DNA of 64,000 nucleotides from a bacterium HR37. GTDB taxonomy: Bacteria > Desulfobacterota_D > UBA1144 > Nemesobacterales > CSP1-2. The stretch is from the NCBI GenBank assembly GCA_002898375.1, contig BEIN01000011.1, positions 20,001 to 84,000 on the forward strand, given 5' to 3'. The notes beneath the pieces are model-generated. The model had not been told where the DNA came from. It saw only the letters and a list, made by a program, of their open reading frames with translations, and did not search any database. Numbering within the stretch: the first letter of the stretch is position 1; the number at the start of each line of letters is the position of its first letter. Below, piece by piece: positions 17,538 through 27,622 of this stretch. The position numbers and the translations under genes are program-made.

Positions 17538-18785
17538 CTAAGTTAACTTATGCCTGTAAATAGGAAATCTACCACACAGCTCCCTTACATCCTCCTTTAT
17601 TCGTGAAAGCACCTTTTCGTTATCAATGTTGTTTAAAGCCTCATATATTAAATCCACTATTAACTCCATTTCCCTCTCCTTCATACCCCTAGTGGTAACA
17701 GCAGGAGTCCCTATTCTTATGCCACTTGCTATTGCAGGTGGCCTTGGATCAAAGGGAATAGCATTTTTGTTTACAGTAATTCCGGCCTTCTCCAAAGTCT
17801 CTTCAGCCAATTTTCCTGTAATCTCTGTATCCCTCAGGTCAACAAGAACAAGATGGGTGTCTGTTCCACCGGAAACAAGTTTAAAACCCTTTTTCTTCAA
17901 GCACTCACCCATAACCTTTGCATTCTTCACAACCTGATTCTGATAATCTATAAAAGAAGGCTGAAGAGCCTCCTTAAAGGCAACTGCTTTAGCCGCTATT
18001 ACATGCATAAGGGGTCCTCCCTGAGTACCTGGGAAAACCCTGCTGTTTACTGTCTTTTCGTATTCCTTCTTCATCATAATCATACCACCCCGTGGTCCCC
18101 GCAGGGTTTTATGAGTAGTTGTGGTTACAAACTCACAGTACGGAATCGGATTTGGATAAAGACCTGCAACAACAAGCCCTGCAGGGTGCGCAATATCAGC
18201 CATAAGTAACGCCCCACATTCATCTGCTATTTCACGAAACCTTTTAAAATCTATCTTCCTAGGATAAGCACTCCATCCAACAACTATCAACTTTGGACGA
18301 TGCTTTAGAGCCAGTTCCCTTACCTCATCATAATCTATAAGACCACTCTCTTTACTTACCCCATAGGGAACCACGTTATATAGAAAACCGGAAAAATTTA
18401 CAGGACTTCCGTGGGTAAGATGTCCACCGTGGGCAAGGTTCATTCCAAGAATGGTGTCTCCTGGTTTTAAGGCTGCAAAATAAACAGCCATATTAGCCTG
18501 TGCCCCCGAATGAGGTTGTACATTTACAGCTTCGGCTCCAAAAAGTCTTTTTGCCCTCTCAATTGCAAGTGTCTCGGCTATATCAACAAACTCACAGCCC
18601 CCATAATACCTTTTTCCGGGAAGCCCCTCTGCATATTTGTTCGTAAGAACAGAGCCCAGCGCCTCAAGCACTGCATCACTTACGTAGTTTTCAGAGGCAA
18701 TAAGCTCCAACCTCCATTCCTGGCGCTCTATCTCAAGCCTTATTGCACGAGCTATCTCAGGGTCTACTTTCTCCAGATTAACCAT
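17538..18785 (-). CDS. glyA: Serine hydroxymethyltransferase
   Basis: About 415 residues. Signatures: [29 protein letters not shown], the PLP lysine in [14 protein letters not shown], and [17 protein letters not shown]. It interconverts serine and glycine with tetrahydrofolate. The open frame extends upstream to 18878, but the protein proper starts [11 protein letters not shown] at 18785, preceded by GGGAGG. The 153-base gap to the divergent HAD gene shows no riboswitch or clear promoter that I can support. Confidence 0.97.
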   Translation of the reverse strand: MVNLEKVDPEIARAIRLEIERQEWRLELIASENYVSDAVLEALGSVLTNKYAEGLPGKRYYGGCEFVDIAETLAIERAKRLFGAEAVNVQPHSGAQANMAVYFAALKPGDTILGMNLAHGGHLTHGSPVNFSGFLYNVVPYGVSKESGLIDYDEVRELALKHRPKLIVVGWSAYPRKIDFKRFREIADECGALLMADIAHPAGLVVAGLYPNPIPYCEFVTTTTHKTLRGPRGGMIMMKKEYEKTVNSRVFPGTQGGPLMHVIAAKAVAFKEALQPSFIDYQNQVVKNAKVMGECLKKKGFKLVSGGTDTHLVLVDLRDTEITGKLAEETLEKAGITVNKNAIPFDPRPPAIASGIRIGTPAVTTRGMKEREMELIVDLIYEALNNIDNEKVLSRIKEDVRELCGRFPIYRHKLT

Positions 18786-18938
18786 TTTACATAACCTCCC
18801 TAAACTCACGAAAATGGTATCTAAAATTAGAGAATTTATCAAATCCTGTAACCAGATTAAGATAACAAGGGGAAACAAACCAATTTAAATACCACAACTT
18901 GAAAGACTTTTTTTTTCAGTTTTAATAAATTATCGGTA

Positions 18939-19652
18939 ATGAAAATGGGACAAAAAAAGAAAGCTGTTTTTTTTGATTTTGGTGATACACTTGCATCAAC
19001 CCAGCCATCCTATTTAACCCGTATTGCAATGGCAATGCGGAAAGCAGGATATAGGGTTTCAGATCTAGAGTTTGAAAGAGCCTATATAAAAGCAGATTAC
19101 GAGCTATATAAGATGTATAAAGCTCAAGGCAAAATCTCTCCTCAGGAATACAGAGAGTGGTTTTTCCCCATACTTTGCAGTTATCTATCTATAACAGATA
19201 ACCCACAAAGCGTACGCATAAAAACAAGGGAAGCTCTAAGAGAGATAAATTTCAAAAGAGCCACGCTTCCAGGAGCTACTGAGCTTCTTGAATCACTTAA
19301 GGAAAGAGGATTTAGGCTTGTTGTAATATCCAATAACGATGGGAAAACAGAAGAAAAATGCGAAGAAGTCGGTATCAGACACTACTTTGACCTAATAGCA
19401 GATTCAACAAAACTCGACCTGATAAAGCCGGATTCCCGTATATTCCATTTTGTACTAAGCAAGCTTAACATATACCCAGAGGAGGCAATACATATAGGGG
19501 ATCTCTACGGCTCCGATGTTATGGGAGGATTGAATGCTGGCTTAGAAGTTATATGGTTTAATCAAAGGCAAATAGATGAGCCCAACGGTAAAAATGTTAC
19601 AAAGGTTAAGAATCTAACCGAGATAAAAAACATAATAACAACATCCACCTAG
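18939..19652 (+). CDS. HAD-superfamily hydrolase
   Basis: 237 residues. Motif I is FFDFGDTLAS: the nucleophile Asp is present, but the Asp normally two residues later is Gly, with Asp one place further, a variant found in some HADs. Motif II is VISNND, motif III has the Lys region LIKPDSRIFHFVL, and motif IV is HIGDLYGSDVMGG. It is a C1-cap phosphatase-like enzyme of unknown substrate. ATG 18939 and ATG 18945 are both possible; no Shine-Dalgarno is seen. uvrA starts 30 bases after it. Confidence 0.85.
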   Translation: MKMGQKKKAVFFDFGDTLASTQPSYLTRIAMAMRKAGYRVSDLEFERAYIKADYELYKMYKAQGKISPQEYREWFFPILCSYLSITDNPQSVRIKTREALREINFKRATLPGATELLESLKERGFRLVVISNNDGKTEEKCEEVGIRHYFDLIADSTKLDLIKPDSRIFHFVLSKLNIYPEEAIHIGDLYGSDVMGGLNAGLEVIWFNQRQIDEPNGKNVTKVKNLTEIKNIITTST

Positions 19653-19682
19653 AATAGAGAACCAGACATAAAGAGAGGAAAG

Positions 19683-22409
19683 ATGCAGGGTGAGATCAGG
19701 GTACTTGGGGCAAAGGAAAACAATCTAAAGAACATAAACATAACAATCCCATGGTATAGGTACACAGTTATTACTGGTCTTAGCGGTTCTGGTAAATCAT
19801 CTCTTGCTATTGATACAATATATACAGAAGCCCTAAGAAGATTTGTTGAGTGTCTCTCCACATACGCAAGACAGTTTCTAGAACGAGTCGATAGACCAGA
19901 TGTAGATGATATAACAGGCCTCCCCCCAGTAATTGCAATTGAGAGCAGGAACCATGTAAAGAATTCTCGCTCTACTGTAGGGACAACCACCGAAGTGTAC
20001 GATTATCTAAGACTTCTTTTCGCAAAGATAGGCAGGATATTCTGTCCAGACTGCAATATAGAGGTAAGACCTTCATCTCCTGAAAACATAGCGGAAGAGG
20101 TTGTTAAAAACTATAGAGGCAAGCGCATCTTTATAACTTTTCCCTTAAAGGCTCCTAAAGCCCCGGAAGAACTCCTATCAAAGGGTTTTACCAGAGTCTG
20201 GGATAAAGGTAAATTGGTTGACATAGAAGAGCTAACCTTCCTCCCTCAGGGTTTTGAAGTACTCGTTGATAGGGTGGTTGCAGGGGATGATTCTAAATAC
20301 AGGATAACAGATTCACTCGAACAGGCATTTAATCAAAATACCTTGATAAACATACACATAGAGACGGGAAAAACGCTTAGATACTCAAAAGAACTGGTTT
20401 GTCCATATTGTAACAGAGAATTCTATAAACCGTTTCCCCTTCTTTTCTCATTTAACAGCCCACAGGGTGCCTGCAAAGAGTGCAGGGGGTTTGGAAACAT
20501 ACTCCGAGTGGATCCCGACTTGGTTGTTCCCAACCCCGATAAGACACTGGCACAGGGGGCAATAGAACCATTTACAAAACCTTCTTTTAGATACGAGATG
20601 AAAAGGCTTCTTCAATTTGCAAAAAAGAAGGGAATAGATATAAATACCCCTTATAGGAATCTTCCGGAAGAAGCCAAAGAACTTTTGTTTGAGGGAGATG
20701 GAGAATTTCCGGGTATAAACGGATACTTTAAATACCTAGAAGAGAAAAACTATAAGCTTCATGTGAGGGTATTTCTTAGTAAATACAGATCAGCTTTTAC
20801 ATGTAAAACCTGTAAAGGAAGCAGGCTAAAACCCGAAGCACTCTGGGTAAAGATTGGAGGAAGAAACATATGGGAGCTTACAGAACTCTCAATAAAGGAA
20901 CTAAAAGCCTTCTTTGAAAAGCTAAGACTAACGGAGTATGAAGAGAATATAGCAAAGGAAATCCTGAGACAGATAAACTCAAGAATAGATTTCCTTTTAA
21001 AGGTTGGCTTAGACTACTTAACACTCTCCAGGCTTACAAGAACCCTATCAGGAGGAGAAGCTCAGAGGGTAAATCTTGCATGCCAGCTTGGGGGAAGTCT
21101 TACAGATACCCTCTATATAATGGATGAACCCTCTGTAGGGCTTCATCCAAGAGATATAAGTCGTTTGATCTCAATTATCAAAGAACTAAGGGATCGAAAC
21201 AACACCATTGTGGTTGTTGAACATGACTTTGACATGATCCGCTCAGCTGACTACATAATCGAACTAGGTCCCTTTGCAGGAGAGAAAGGGGGAGAGGTGG
21301 TTTATCAGGGGCCTATAAATGATTTCCTTAACAACGGTTGCCCCTCCCTAACAAGAAACTATATGATCCAAAAGGAGATAATTCCCCTTCCCTCCAGAAG
21401 GCGTGAGGGGAACGGTAAAACCCTGACAGTTGTAGGAGCTTCAGAAAATAACCTCAAGAACATTACCGTTACCTTCCCGCTTGGCACTCTTATATGCATA
21501 ACAGGGGTTTCTGGTTCTGGGAAAAGCTCGTTAATTTACAATGTACTCTATTCAAATCTCGCACGCAAGTTTAACAAAGACCTAGAAAAACCTGGGAAGG
21601 TCGAAGATATAGTTGGCACATCTAATATATCGGATATAGTAATGCTTGATCAAAACCCTATAGGGAAAAGCTCAAAATCAAATCCCGTAACCTATATAAA
21701 GGCCTATGATGATATTAGAAAGATTATGGCTCATACAAGGGACGCTCAGCTAAAAGGATTTTTGCCTTCGCACTTTTCCTTTAACACCCCGGGGGGAAGA
21801 TGTGAGGCCTGTGAAGGAGAAGGAAAACAAAAGATAGAGATGCATTTCCTTGCAGATATCTACATAACGTGTGACGAATGTCAGGGGAAAAGATTTAAAA
21901 AAGACGTACTGGAAGTAAAGTACAAAGGGAAGAATATAGATGATATCTTAAACCTTACAGTTGAGGAAAGCATCTTATTCTTTGCAGAATTCCCAGCACT
22001 AATCAGAAAACTAAATATCCTAAAAGAGGTTGGGCTTGGCTACCTAAGACTGGGGCAACCAGCGCCTACACTCTCAGGTGGAGAAGCACAAAGAATAAAG
22101 ATTGCAAGAGAACTTGGCAGGAAAGATGGTAAAGACATACTCTACATATTAGATGAACCTACTGTTGGGCTTCACATAGAGGATGTAAAGAAACTGCTTT
22201 CCGTTCTGAACAGGTTAGTTGATGCCGGAAACACTGTGATAGTTATTGAACACAACCTTGACGTTATAAAATCTGCAGACTACATAATAGATCTAGGACC
22301 TGAAGGCGGGGAAAAGGGAGGATATGTAGTTGCTCAGGGAACCCCAGAAGAAGTTGCCAAAAGCAAAGATTCATATACAGCCAAGTATCTAAGACAACTC
22401 CTAAATTAG
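19683..22409 (+). CDS. uvrA: Excinuclease ABC subunit A
   Basis: 908 residues, two ABC modules. The first has Walker A GLSGSGKSS and signature LSGGEAQRVNLA; the second has GVSGSGKSS and LSGGEAQRIKIA, each followed by DEPSVGLH or DEPTVGLH. Zinc-finger Cys pairs are CKEC/CRGF-type in module 1 and CEAC/CDEC in module 2. It scans DNA for lesions and loads UvrB. It is somewhat short for the family (about 940), and the UvrB-binding region reads IAIESRNHVKNSRSTVG instead of the common IDQKTTxxNPRSTVG, which may place it in a divergent clade. GAGAGGAAAG precedes the ATG. Confidence 0.93.
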   Translation: MQGEIRVLGAKENNLKNINITIPWYRYTVITGLSGSGKSSLAIDTIYTEALRRFVECLSTYARQFLERVDRPDVDDITGLPPVIAIESRNHVKNSRSTVGTTTEVYDYLRLLFAKIGRIFCPDCNIEVRPSSPENIAEEVVKNYRGKRIFITFPLKAPKAPEELLSKGFTRVWDKGKLVDIEELTFLPQGFEVLVDRVVAGDDSKYRITDSLEQAFNQNTLINIHIETGKTLRYSKELVCPYCNREFYKPFPLLFSFNSPQGACKECRGFGNILRVDPDLVVPNPDKTLAQGAIEPFTKPSFRYEMKRLLQFAKKKGIDINTPYRNLPEEAKELLFEGDGEFPGINGYFKYLEEKNYKLHVRVFLSKYRSAFTCKTCKGSRLKPEALWVKIGGRNIWELTELSIKELKAFFEKLRLTEYEENIAKEILRQINSRIDFLLKVGLDYLTLSRLTRTLSGGEAQRVNLACQLGGSLTDTLYIMDEPSVGLHPRDISRLISIIKELRDRNNTIVVVEHDFDMIRSADYIIELGPFAGEKGGEVVYQGPINDFLNNGCPSLTRNYMIQKEIIPLPSRRREGNGKTLTVVGASENNLKNITVTFPLGTLICITGVSGSGKSSLIYNVLYSNLARKFNKDLEKPGKVEDIVGTSNISDIVMLDQNPIGKSSKSNPVTYIKAYDDIRKIMAHTRDAQLKGFLPSHFSFNTPGGRCEACEGEGKQKIEMHFLADIYITCDECQGKRFKKDVLEVKYKGKNIDDILNLTVEESILFFAEFPALIRKLNILKEVGLGYLRLGQPAPTLSGGEAQRIKIARELGRKDGKDILYILDEPTVGLHIEDVKKLLSVLNRLVDAGNTVIVIEHNLDVIKSADYIIDLGPEGGEKGGYVVAQGTPEEVAKSKDSYTAKYLRQLLN

Positions 22410-22417
22410 GAATTTAA

Positions 22418-23221
22418 TTACCGGTTTCTCTGTCTTCCTAAAGATAAGACGTCTAGCATCTCTTTATGGATTATCCCATTGGTTGCAAGCAACTCTTCAC
22501 TATATATACTAAACTCCCTGCCGTTAAAATCCGTAATTTTACCTCCAGCCTCTTTAAGAATTAAAGATCCCGCTGCAGTATCCCATGGATTGAGTCCAAG
22601 CTCCCAAAAACCATCGTATCTTCCACAAGCAACATAACATAGATCAAGAGCTGCAGATCCATCCCGTCTAACTGCTTGCGCTCTTTTTATAAAGTTTGCA
22701 AAGTGTATTAAATTCTCTTCAACCATCCACTCGTTTTCATGTGTAAATCCAGTGCAGAGAAGACTCTCCTTTACAGTTCTTACAGCTGAAACCTTTATGC
22801 TCTTTTCATTAAGGTATGCACCACTTCCAAGCTCTGCGCTGAACAATTCTTCACGTAAGGGATCATAAACCACCCCAAGTACCAAAGTCCCTTTTATCTG
22901 AAGTGCAATAGATACCGAAAATACAGGATAGGTATGAGCGTAATTTGTGGTGCCATCGAGCGGATCAATGATCCAGAGGTAATCCGACTCACTACTGCTC
23001 TTACCTCTCTCCTCCGCAAAGATACCGTGTGATGGGAAAGAGGCCTTTATTACCCCAATTATTGTGTTTTCCGAGAGCCTATCTACTTCGGTAACTAAAT
23101 TGTTCTCACCCTTGTATGCAATTTCCCTTACCCTACCTAAACTCCTCCTCAGAATACCTCCGGCCTCCAAGGCCGCTTTTATAGCAACTTCCATAAATTC
23201 CAAATTTCTTCTGCTCCTCAT
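22418..23221 (-). CDS. Inositol-monophosphatase-family phosphatase (copy 1)
   Basis: 267 residues. The lithium-sensitive phosphatase motifs are present: FAEERG (metal Glu), WIIDPLDGTTNYAHTYPVFSVSIAL, and LNPWDTAAGSLILKEAGG. Likely substrate is inositol-1-phosphate or a related sugar phosphate; FBPase activity is possible in thermophiles. A second member of this family lies at 61269-62066. The start is either ATG 23221 or the Met nine codons in; neither has a good Shine-Dalgarno. The 185-base gap to the DUF1614 gene is A+T-rich with no gene. Confidence 0.9.
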   Translation of the reverse strand: MRSRRNLEFMEVAIKAALEAGGILRRSLGRVREIAYKGENNLVTEVDRLSENTIIGVIKASFPSHGIFAEERGKSSSESDYLWIIDPLDGTTNYAHTYPVFSVSIALQIKGTLVLGVVYDPLREELFSAELGSGAYLNEKSIKVSAVRTVKESLLCTGFTHENEWMVEENLIHFANFIKRAQAVRRDGSAALDLCYVACGRYDGFWELGLNPWDTAAGSLILKEAGGKITDFNGREFSIYSEELLATNGIIHKEMLDVLSLGRQRNR

Positions 23222-23406
23222 CAGCTGTAAAAACTACAAACAAGGCTTTATTAACCCACAAAAATACCTTAGCATGAAAGTATAAAATTAAAAGGAAAAT
23301 CTTAAATGGTCAACAACAAGGTTTACAAACGGCATTGCTAAGTAAACTATAAAAATATATTCTTACAATCAACAGGCCTCAAATAAGCTAGGAGAAATAA
23401 AGAAAG

Positions 23407-24093
23407 ATGGACAAACACAGCGCTTTCTACTTTCCTTTTACACGACCTTTCTTCATCTTCTTCCTTTTCATCCTTATTACACTCATTGCTATGATTGAGA
23501 TAGGCATCATCCACTACGCATATGAGAAAATAGGAATAGATAAGCACCTTGTAGCTGTATTGCTGTTCCTATCCCTTCTTGGGAGTTATATTAACATACC
23601 CATTTTAAAGCTACCAACACAGGTAGTTATTTTTGAAAGAGAAACCGTATCCTATTTTGGGATCAGATACGTTATACCAAGAAGCCTAGAGGTAAGAGCT
23701 ACAGTGGTTGCTATAAATGTAGGTGGAGCAATCATACCAACCCTTCTATCCGTATATCTTGCTATTAAGAACGCTCTCTATATCCAGAGCATCATAGGTA
23801 CGGCCATAGTAGCTATACTAATAAATAGAATCGCAAAGCCCATACCCGGTTTGGGAATTGCAGTTCCGGTTTTTATTCCCGCAATACTTTCAGCAGCAAT
23901 TGGTATTCTATTTTCTAAAGACTTGGCCTCACCTCTAGCCTATATTGTAGGCAGCCTAGGAACCCTTATAGGCGCAGACCTTATGAATCTTAACAAAATA
24001 AAGGAACTGAGAGCGCCAGTTGTATCAATAGGAGGAGCAGGAACATTTGATGGAATATTTTTAACTGGTATCCTAGCTGTTTTGCTAACCTAG
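23407..24093 (+). CDS. DUF1614 multi-pass membrane protein
   Basis: 228 residues with about seven membrane segments. The segments ATVVAINVGGAIIPTLLSVYL, GRGIAVPVF-like GLGIAVPVFIPA, and GTLIGADLMNL are typical of the DUF1614 family, whose function is unknown. The C terminus carries VSIGGAGTFDGIFLTGILA, the most conserved stretch. TAGGAGAAA precedes the ATG. A possible promoter is TTGCTA 23335-23340, 17 bases, TATTCT 23358-23363. The aminopeptidase gene follows 36 bases later. Confidence 0.85.
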   Translation: MDKHSAFYFPFTRPFFIFFLFILITLIAMIEIGIIHYAYEKIGIDKHLVAVLLFLSLLGSYINIPILKLPTQVVIFERETVSYFGIRYVIPRSLEVRATVVAINVGGAIIPTLLSVYLAIKNALYIQSIIGTAIVAILINRIAKPIPGLGIAVPVFIPAILSAAIGILFSKDLASPLAYIVGSLGTLIGADLMNLNKIKELRAPVVSIGGAGTFDGIFLTGILAVLLT

Positions 24094-24129
24094 GAGGCCC
24101 ATACTAAAATTGCCGGGGAGGTTAGGAAA

Positions 24130-26733
24130 ATGCCTGACAAGAAAGAAAACCCCTATCGTTTACCCACAAACGTTAAACCAATTCACTACCACCTTGAGAT
24201 TCAGCCTGATCTTAACAAATTCATATTTTCCGGAAAAGAAAGGATAACGATTGATATAAAAGAACCAACTTCTGCAATTACAATGCACTGTGTGAACCTA
24301 AAGATCCACAAAGCTTATCTCACACAGAACGATAGAATAGAGAAGGTTGTTCGCATTTCCACCAACAAGAAGAAAGAAACAATAACTCTTTTTCTTAACA
24401 GAGAAATACAGGGAAGAGCTGAGCTGTATATAGACTTTGAAGGAACAATAAACGAAAAAATGCACGGCTTCTACAGGACATCCTATACGATAAACGGAAC
24501 AAAGAGATACGGTGCAGCAACACAATTTGAAGCAACGGATGCAAGGCGTGCATTCCCATGCTGGGATGAACCGGATAGAAAAGCAAGATTTAGCCTAACT
24601 CTTATCGTTCCAAAGAACCTAACCGCACTCTCGAATATGCCCATAGTGAGGGAGGAGTATGTAGGGGATTCACTAAAACGGGTAATTTACGATACAACCC
24701 CTCCGATGTCTACATATCTTCTCGCCTTTGTAGTTGCCGAGCTTGAGTCAATAGAGGCAATAGATAGAAACGGAATTCCCATAAGGGTATGGACAACGAT
24801 TGGGAAAAAAGAACAGGGCAGGTTTGCTCTTGAATGTGCACTCCATACCCTTCCCTACTTTGCAGATTGGTTTGGTATAGGGTATTCCTTCCCGAAGCTA
24901 GATATGGTGGCTATTCCAGACTTTGCTGCTGGTGCAATGGAAAACTGGGGACTTATAACCTACAGAGAAACAGCTCTCCTAGTTGATCCCCAAAATTCAG
25001 CTACCAGCGCCAAACAACGTGTAGCTGAGGTTGTAGACCACGAACTTGCACATCAATGGTTTGGCAACCTTGTAACAATGGCATGGTGGGATGACCTCTG
25101 GCTTAATGAAGGGTTCGCATCTTATATGGGGCCTAAAGCAGTTGATCACCAGTTCCCCGAGTGGGATATATGGACACAGTTTGTAGCAGATGATTTTCTA
25201 GCCGCACTTTTCAAAGATAGCTTAAAAAACACCCATCCCATAGAAGTTCCGGTAAAGGAACCTCACGAGATAAACGAGATATTTGACGCAATTACCTATA
25301 GAAAAGGATCTGTAGTTAACCGCATGATCGAACACTACTTAGGTGAAGGGGATTTCCGAAGGGGATTGAATTCATATCTTAACCGCTATGCCTATGGAAA
25401 CGCAAAAACTAAAGACCTATGGCATGTACTGGAAGAGGTTTCAGGAAAGCCTGTAAGGGATATAATGGAAAGCTATACAAAACAACCTGGTTACCCGCTT
25501 CTTACTGTAAAAATCAAAGAACCTTCCAAGGGAAAGCTTATGCTTGAGCTAGAACAGAGAAGATTCCTTATAGATGGAAGCAAGGATAAGAAAAACCCTC
25601 TTTGGAAAATACCCGTTGGTATTTTAACCTCTAGCATGAGTGAGCCGATTTTTGAGTACATGAAGGAAAGAAAAATGAAGCTTTCGGTAAAGCTAGGGGA
25701 TGATGAGTGGATTAAACTAAACCCATACCAGAGCGGATTTTATAGGGTCCTCTACCCTCAAGAGCTTCTTGGACGTCTTATAGAAGCAATAAGAAGCGGT
25801 AGTCTATCAACCATTGATAGACTGGGTTTTCTAGACGATGTCTTTGCCCTATCTTGGGCAGGTTTTATGAAAACATCTCAGGCTCTTGGTGTTTTAACCG
25901 CTTACCAAAACGAAACAAACTTCAGTGTATGGACTGTAATCTCTAAGAATATAAATTTTATCAATAACCTTATAGCAGAAGAGCCCTGGAAGGATATGTT
26001 TGATAGCTTTGTAAGGGATCTTTTCAGACCAATTGGGCTCATAAAAGGATGGGAAAAATCTAACCAAGACACCCATCTCGATATAATGTTAAGATCCCTT
26101 GTCCTAAGAAACCTGGGTGTGTATGGAGATACCCCAACCATAGAAGAGGCAAAAAGACGCTTCTGGGATTTTGTAAATGGTAAAAACCTTGATCCCGACC
26201 TAAGACTATCAGTTTACACAATTGTGGCAAGACATGGAGGTAAAGAAGAATTCGATAGATTAATAGACCTGTACGAGGCAACAGACCTGCATGAGGAAAA
26301 AAACAGAATCCTTACAGCTATAGGACAATTCTATGATAAGAACCTCCTTAGAAGAGCGTTGGAGTTTGCACTATCTACGCAGGTAAGATTACAAGATACT
26401 CCCTTTACATTCAACTCTGTTGGTCAAAATCCTGGGGGGAAAGAGCTGGCCTGGGAATTTTTAAAGGAAAACTGGAAAACACTTACGGAGCGTTATGGCA
26501 ACGGAGGACTCTTTCTGCTTGCAAGAATAATTGAGGGAACCACAACGAATCTATGCACAAAGGACAAGCTAGAAGATGTAAAAAGCTTCTTTAAAACACA
26601 TAAAGTTCCAGGAGCAAAGCGAACCATAAAACAGGCAATCGAGATGATAAAAGTCAATATAGCTGTAATTGATCGGGATCGTAAAGATATAAAGGAGTGG
26701 CTTGAGTCATATAGCCAGAGCAGAGGTAACTAA
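24130..26733 (+). CDS. M1-family aminopeptidase
   Basis: 867 residues. The substrate motif AAGAMENWGL is near residue 265, the zinc site HELAH at about 304-308, and the third ligand Glu in LNEGFAS. It opens with PYRLPTNVKPIHYHLEIQPDL, like the tricorn-interacting-factor/puromycin-sensitive group rather than E. coli PepN. The C-terminal half is the helical ERAP1-like domain. No signal peptide, so a cytoplasmic peptide-trimming role is likely. GGGGAGGTTAGG lies upstream of the ATG. Confidence 0.94.
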   Translation: MPDKKENPYRLPTNVKPIHYHLEIQPDLNKFIFSGKERITIDIKEPTSAITMHCVNLKIHKAYLTQNDRIEKVVRISTNKKKETITLFLNREIQGRAELYIDFEGTINEKMHGFYRTSYTINGTKRYGAATQFEATDARRAFPCWDEPDRKARFSLTLIVPKNLTALSNMPIVREEYVGDSLKRVIYDTTPPMSTYLLAFVVAELESIEAIDRNGIPIRVWTTIGKKEQGRFALECALHTLPYFADWFGIGYSFPKLDMVAIPDFAAGAMENWGLITYRETALLVDPQNSATSAKQRVAEVVDHELAHQWFGNLVTMAWWDDLWLNEGFASYMGPKAVDHQFPEWDIWTQFVADDFLAALFKDSLKNTHPIEVPVKEPHEINEIFDAITYRKGSVVNRMIEHYLGEGDFRRGLNSYLNRYAYGNAKTKDLWHVLEEVSGKPVRDIMESYTKQPGYPLLTVKIKEPSKGKLMLELEQRRFLIDGSKDKKNPLWKIPVGILTSSMSEPIFEYMKERKMKLSVKLGDDEWIKLNPYQSGFYRVLYPQELLGRLIEAIRSGSLSTIDRLGFLDDVFALSWAGFMKTSQALGVLTAYQNETNFSVWTVISKNINFINNLIAEEPWKDMFDSFVRDLFRPIGLIKGWEKSNQDTHLDIMLRSLVLRNLGVYGDTPTIEEAKRRFWDFVNGKNLDPDLRLSVYTIVARHGGKEEFDRLIDLYEATDLHEEKNRILTAIGQFYDKNLLRRALEFALSTQVRLQDTPFTFNSVGQNPGGKELAWEFLKENWKTLTERYGNGGLFLLARIIEGTTTNLCTKDKLEDVKSFFKTHKVPGAKRTIKQAIEMIKVNIAVIDRDRKDIKEWLESYSQSRGN

Positions 26734-26751
26734 CCCCATTTGAGAACCCCG

Positions 26752-26780
26752 TTGATAGGGGTAAATTCTCCATGTATATT
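26752..26780 (+). promoter_or_regulatory. Sigma-70 promoter of the crcB operon
   Basis: TTGATA at 26752-26757, 17 bases, TATATT at 26775-26780 (5 of 6). The predicted start near 26786 falls on the first base of the fluoride aptamer, so the two assignments support each other. A GAGAA-CCCC / GGGG-TTCTC hairpin at 26742-26770 overlaps the -35 and spacer; its role is unclear and it lacks a terminator U-tract. Confidence 0.7.
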
Positions 26781-26785
26781 ATCGC

Positions 26786-26843
26786 AGGCAATGGAGTTCT
26801 GCCTCTAACCACTGTCCAATTTGGGTCAGTTGATGACTCCTAC
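26786..26843 (+). ncRNA. Fluoride riboswitch (crcB motif)
   Basis: The sequence fits the crcB RNA layout. P1 pairs AGGC 26786-26789 with GCCT 26801-26804. The second stem pairs ACTG 26811-26814 with CAGT 26827-26830, with an inner CC/GG. Then come the conserved TGATG (26831-26835) and ACTCC (26836-26840), which can form the pseudoknot with GGAGT 26793-26797. The aptamer sits directly before crcB. There is no U-tract, so control is probably translational: ACTCC could instead pair with GGGAG of the crcB ribosome site near 26878-26882, and fluoride would free it. Confidence 0.85.
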
Positions 26844-26888
26844 CAGAGTTATTATAGAGTTTTAATTCCAGTTGGCGGGAGCAAAGAG

Positions 26889-27278
26889 ATGCTAAAGATC
26901 CTCTTCATAGCAGTTGGAGGAGCAGTAGGTGCACTGTTACGATACGGGGTATCAGGGGTTACCTATAAGTACTTAAACGGTTTTTTCCCTTGGGGAACAC
27001 TTATTGTGAACCTTAGCGGATGCCTGATAATAGGTTTTCTATGGCAACTATTTGAAGCAACAGTTGCTTCCCCCAGTTTAAGAGCTCTCTTTTTAATAGG
27101 TTTTCTGGGAGCCTACACTACATTCTCCACGTATGCTCTGGAAACCTTCAACCTATTTCGGGAAAATGAAGTTATGTTTGCACTCTACAATTTCCTTTTA
27201 AATAACGCACTGGGAATAGTTTTTGTTTTCTTTGGATTTGTGCTATCAAGATATTTGTTTACTTTACTACTCAAATAG
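26889..27278 (+). CDS. crcB: Fluoride channel CrcB/Fluc
   Basis: 129 residues, four membrane helices. Family signatures: GGAVGALLRYGVSG, FPWGTLIVNLSGCLIIGFLW with the pore Asn, and the GFLGAYTTFSTYALE motif containing the Thr-Thr-Phe-Ser track. Fluc is a double-barrelled fluoride exporter. The longer open frame from 26772 would translate the riboswitch, so I choose ATG 26889 with GGGAG upstream. It is followed 11 bases later by a DUF190 gene, its common partner. Confidence 0.96.
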   Translation: MLKILFIAVGGAVGALLRYGVSGVTYKYLNGFFPWGTLIVNLSGCLIIGFLWQLFEATVASPSLRALFLIGFLGAYTTFSTYALETFNLFRENEVMFALYNFLLNNALGIVFVFFGFVLSRYLFTLLLK

Positions 27279-27289
27279 GGGGTAAAGAC

Positions 27290-27622
27290 ATGAATCTAGA
27301 TGATGGGGAAGGAATACTCTTGAGAATCTTTATAGGAGAAGCAGATACTTATAAGGGAAAAGCACTCTATGAACAGATCGTTCTTAAAGCAAGGGAACTA
27401 AACATAGCGGGGGCAACGGTTATAAGAGGGATAATGGGGTTTGGAGCAAATAGCCGCATACACACAGCAAAGCTTCTAAGACTGTCTGAAGACCTACCTA
27501 TCGTTATAGAACTGGTTGATTCTGAAGAAAACATAAATAGGCTTATACCCTTCCTTAACGAGGTAGTAAAAGAGGGGCTTGTTACAAAGGAGAAGGTGCA
27601 AATTATAAAATACGGCAGATAA
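27290..27622 (+). CDS. DUF190 family protein (CrcB-associated)
   Basis: 110 residues. It has the DUF190 pattern LLRIFIGEADTYKGKALYEQIV, then GATVIRGIMGFG and LPIVIELVDSEENINRLIPFL. These proteins have a PII-like ferredoxin fold and are often encoded next to crcB; their job is not established. GGGGGTAAAG precedes the ATG. Position suggests it is induced with crcB by fluoride. Confidence 0.92.
   Translation: MNLDDGEGILLRIFIGEADTYKGKALYEQIVLKARELNIAGATVIRGIMGFGANSRIHTAKLLRLSEDLPIVIELVDSEENINRLIPFLNEVVKEGLVTKEKVQIIKYGR

Noticed and set aside
18786-18878. Hydrophobic N-terminal extension of GlyA
   Set aside because: No ribosome site, not part of the SHMT fold; [11 protein letters not shown] at 18785 is the family start.
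18786-18938. Possible glycine or folate riboswitch upstream of glyA
   Set aside because: I could find none of the conserved cores of those aptamers.
26742-26770. Hairpin as terminator of the aminopeptidase gene
   Set aside because: No T-tract follows, and it overlaps the crcB promoter.
26772-26888. N-terminal extension of CrcB from ATG 26772
   Set aside because: It would translate the fluoride aptamer and add a non-family, non-membrane segment; ATG 26889 has a ribosome site and starts the first helix.
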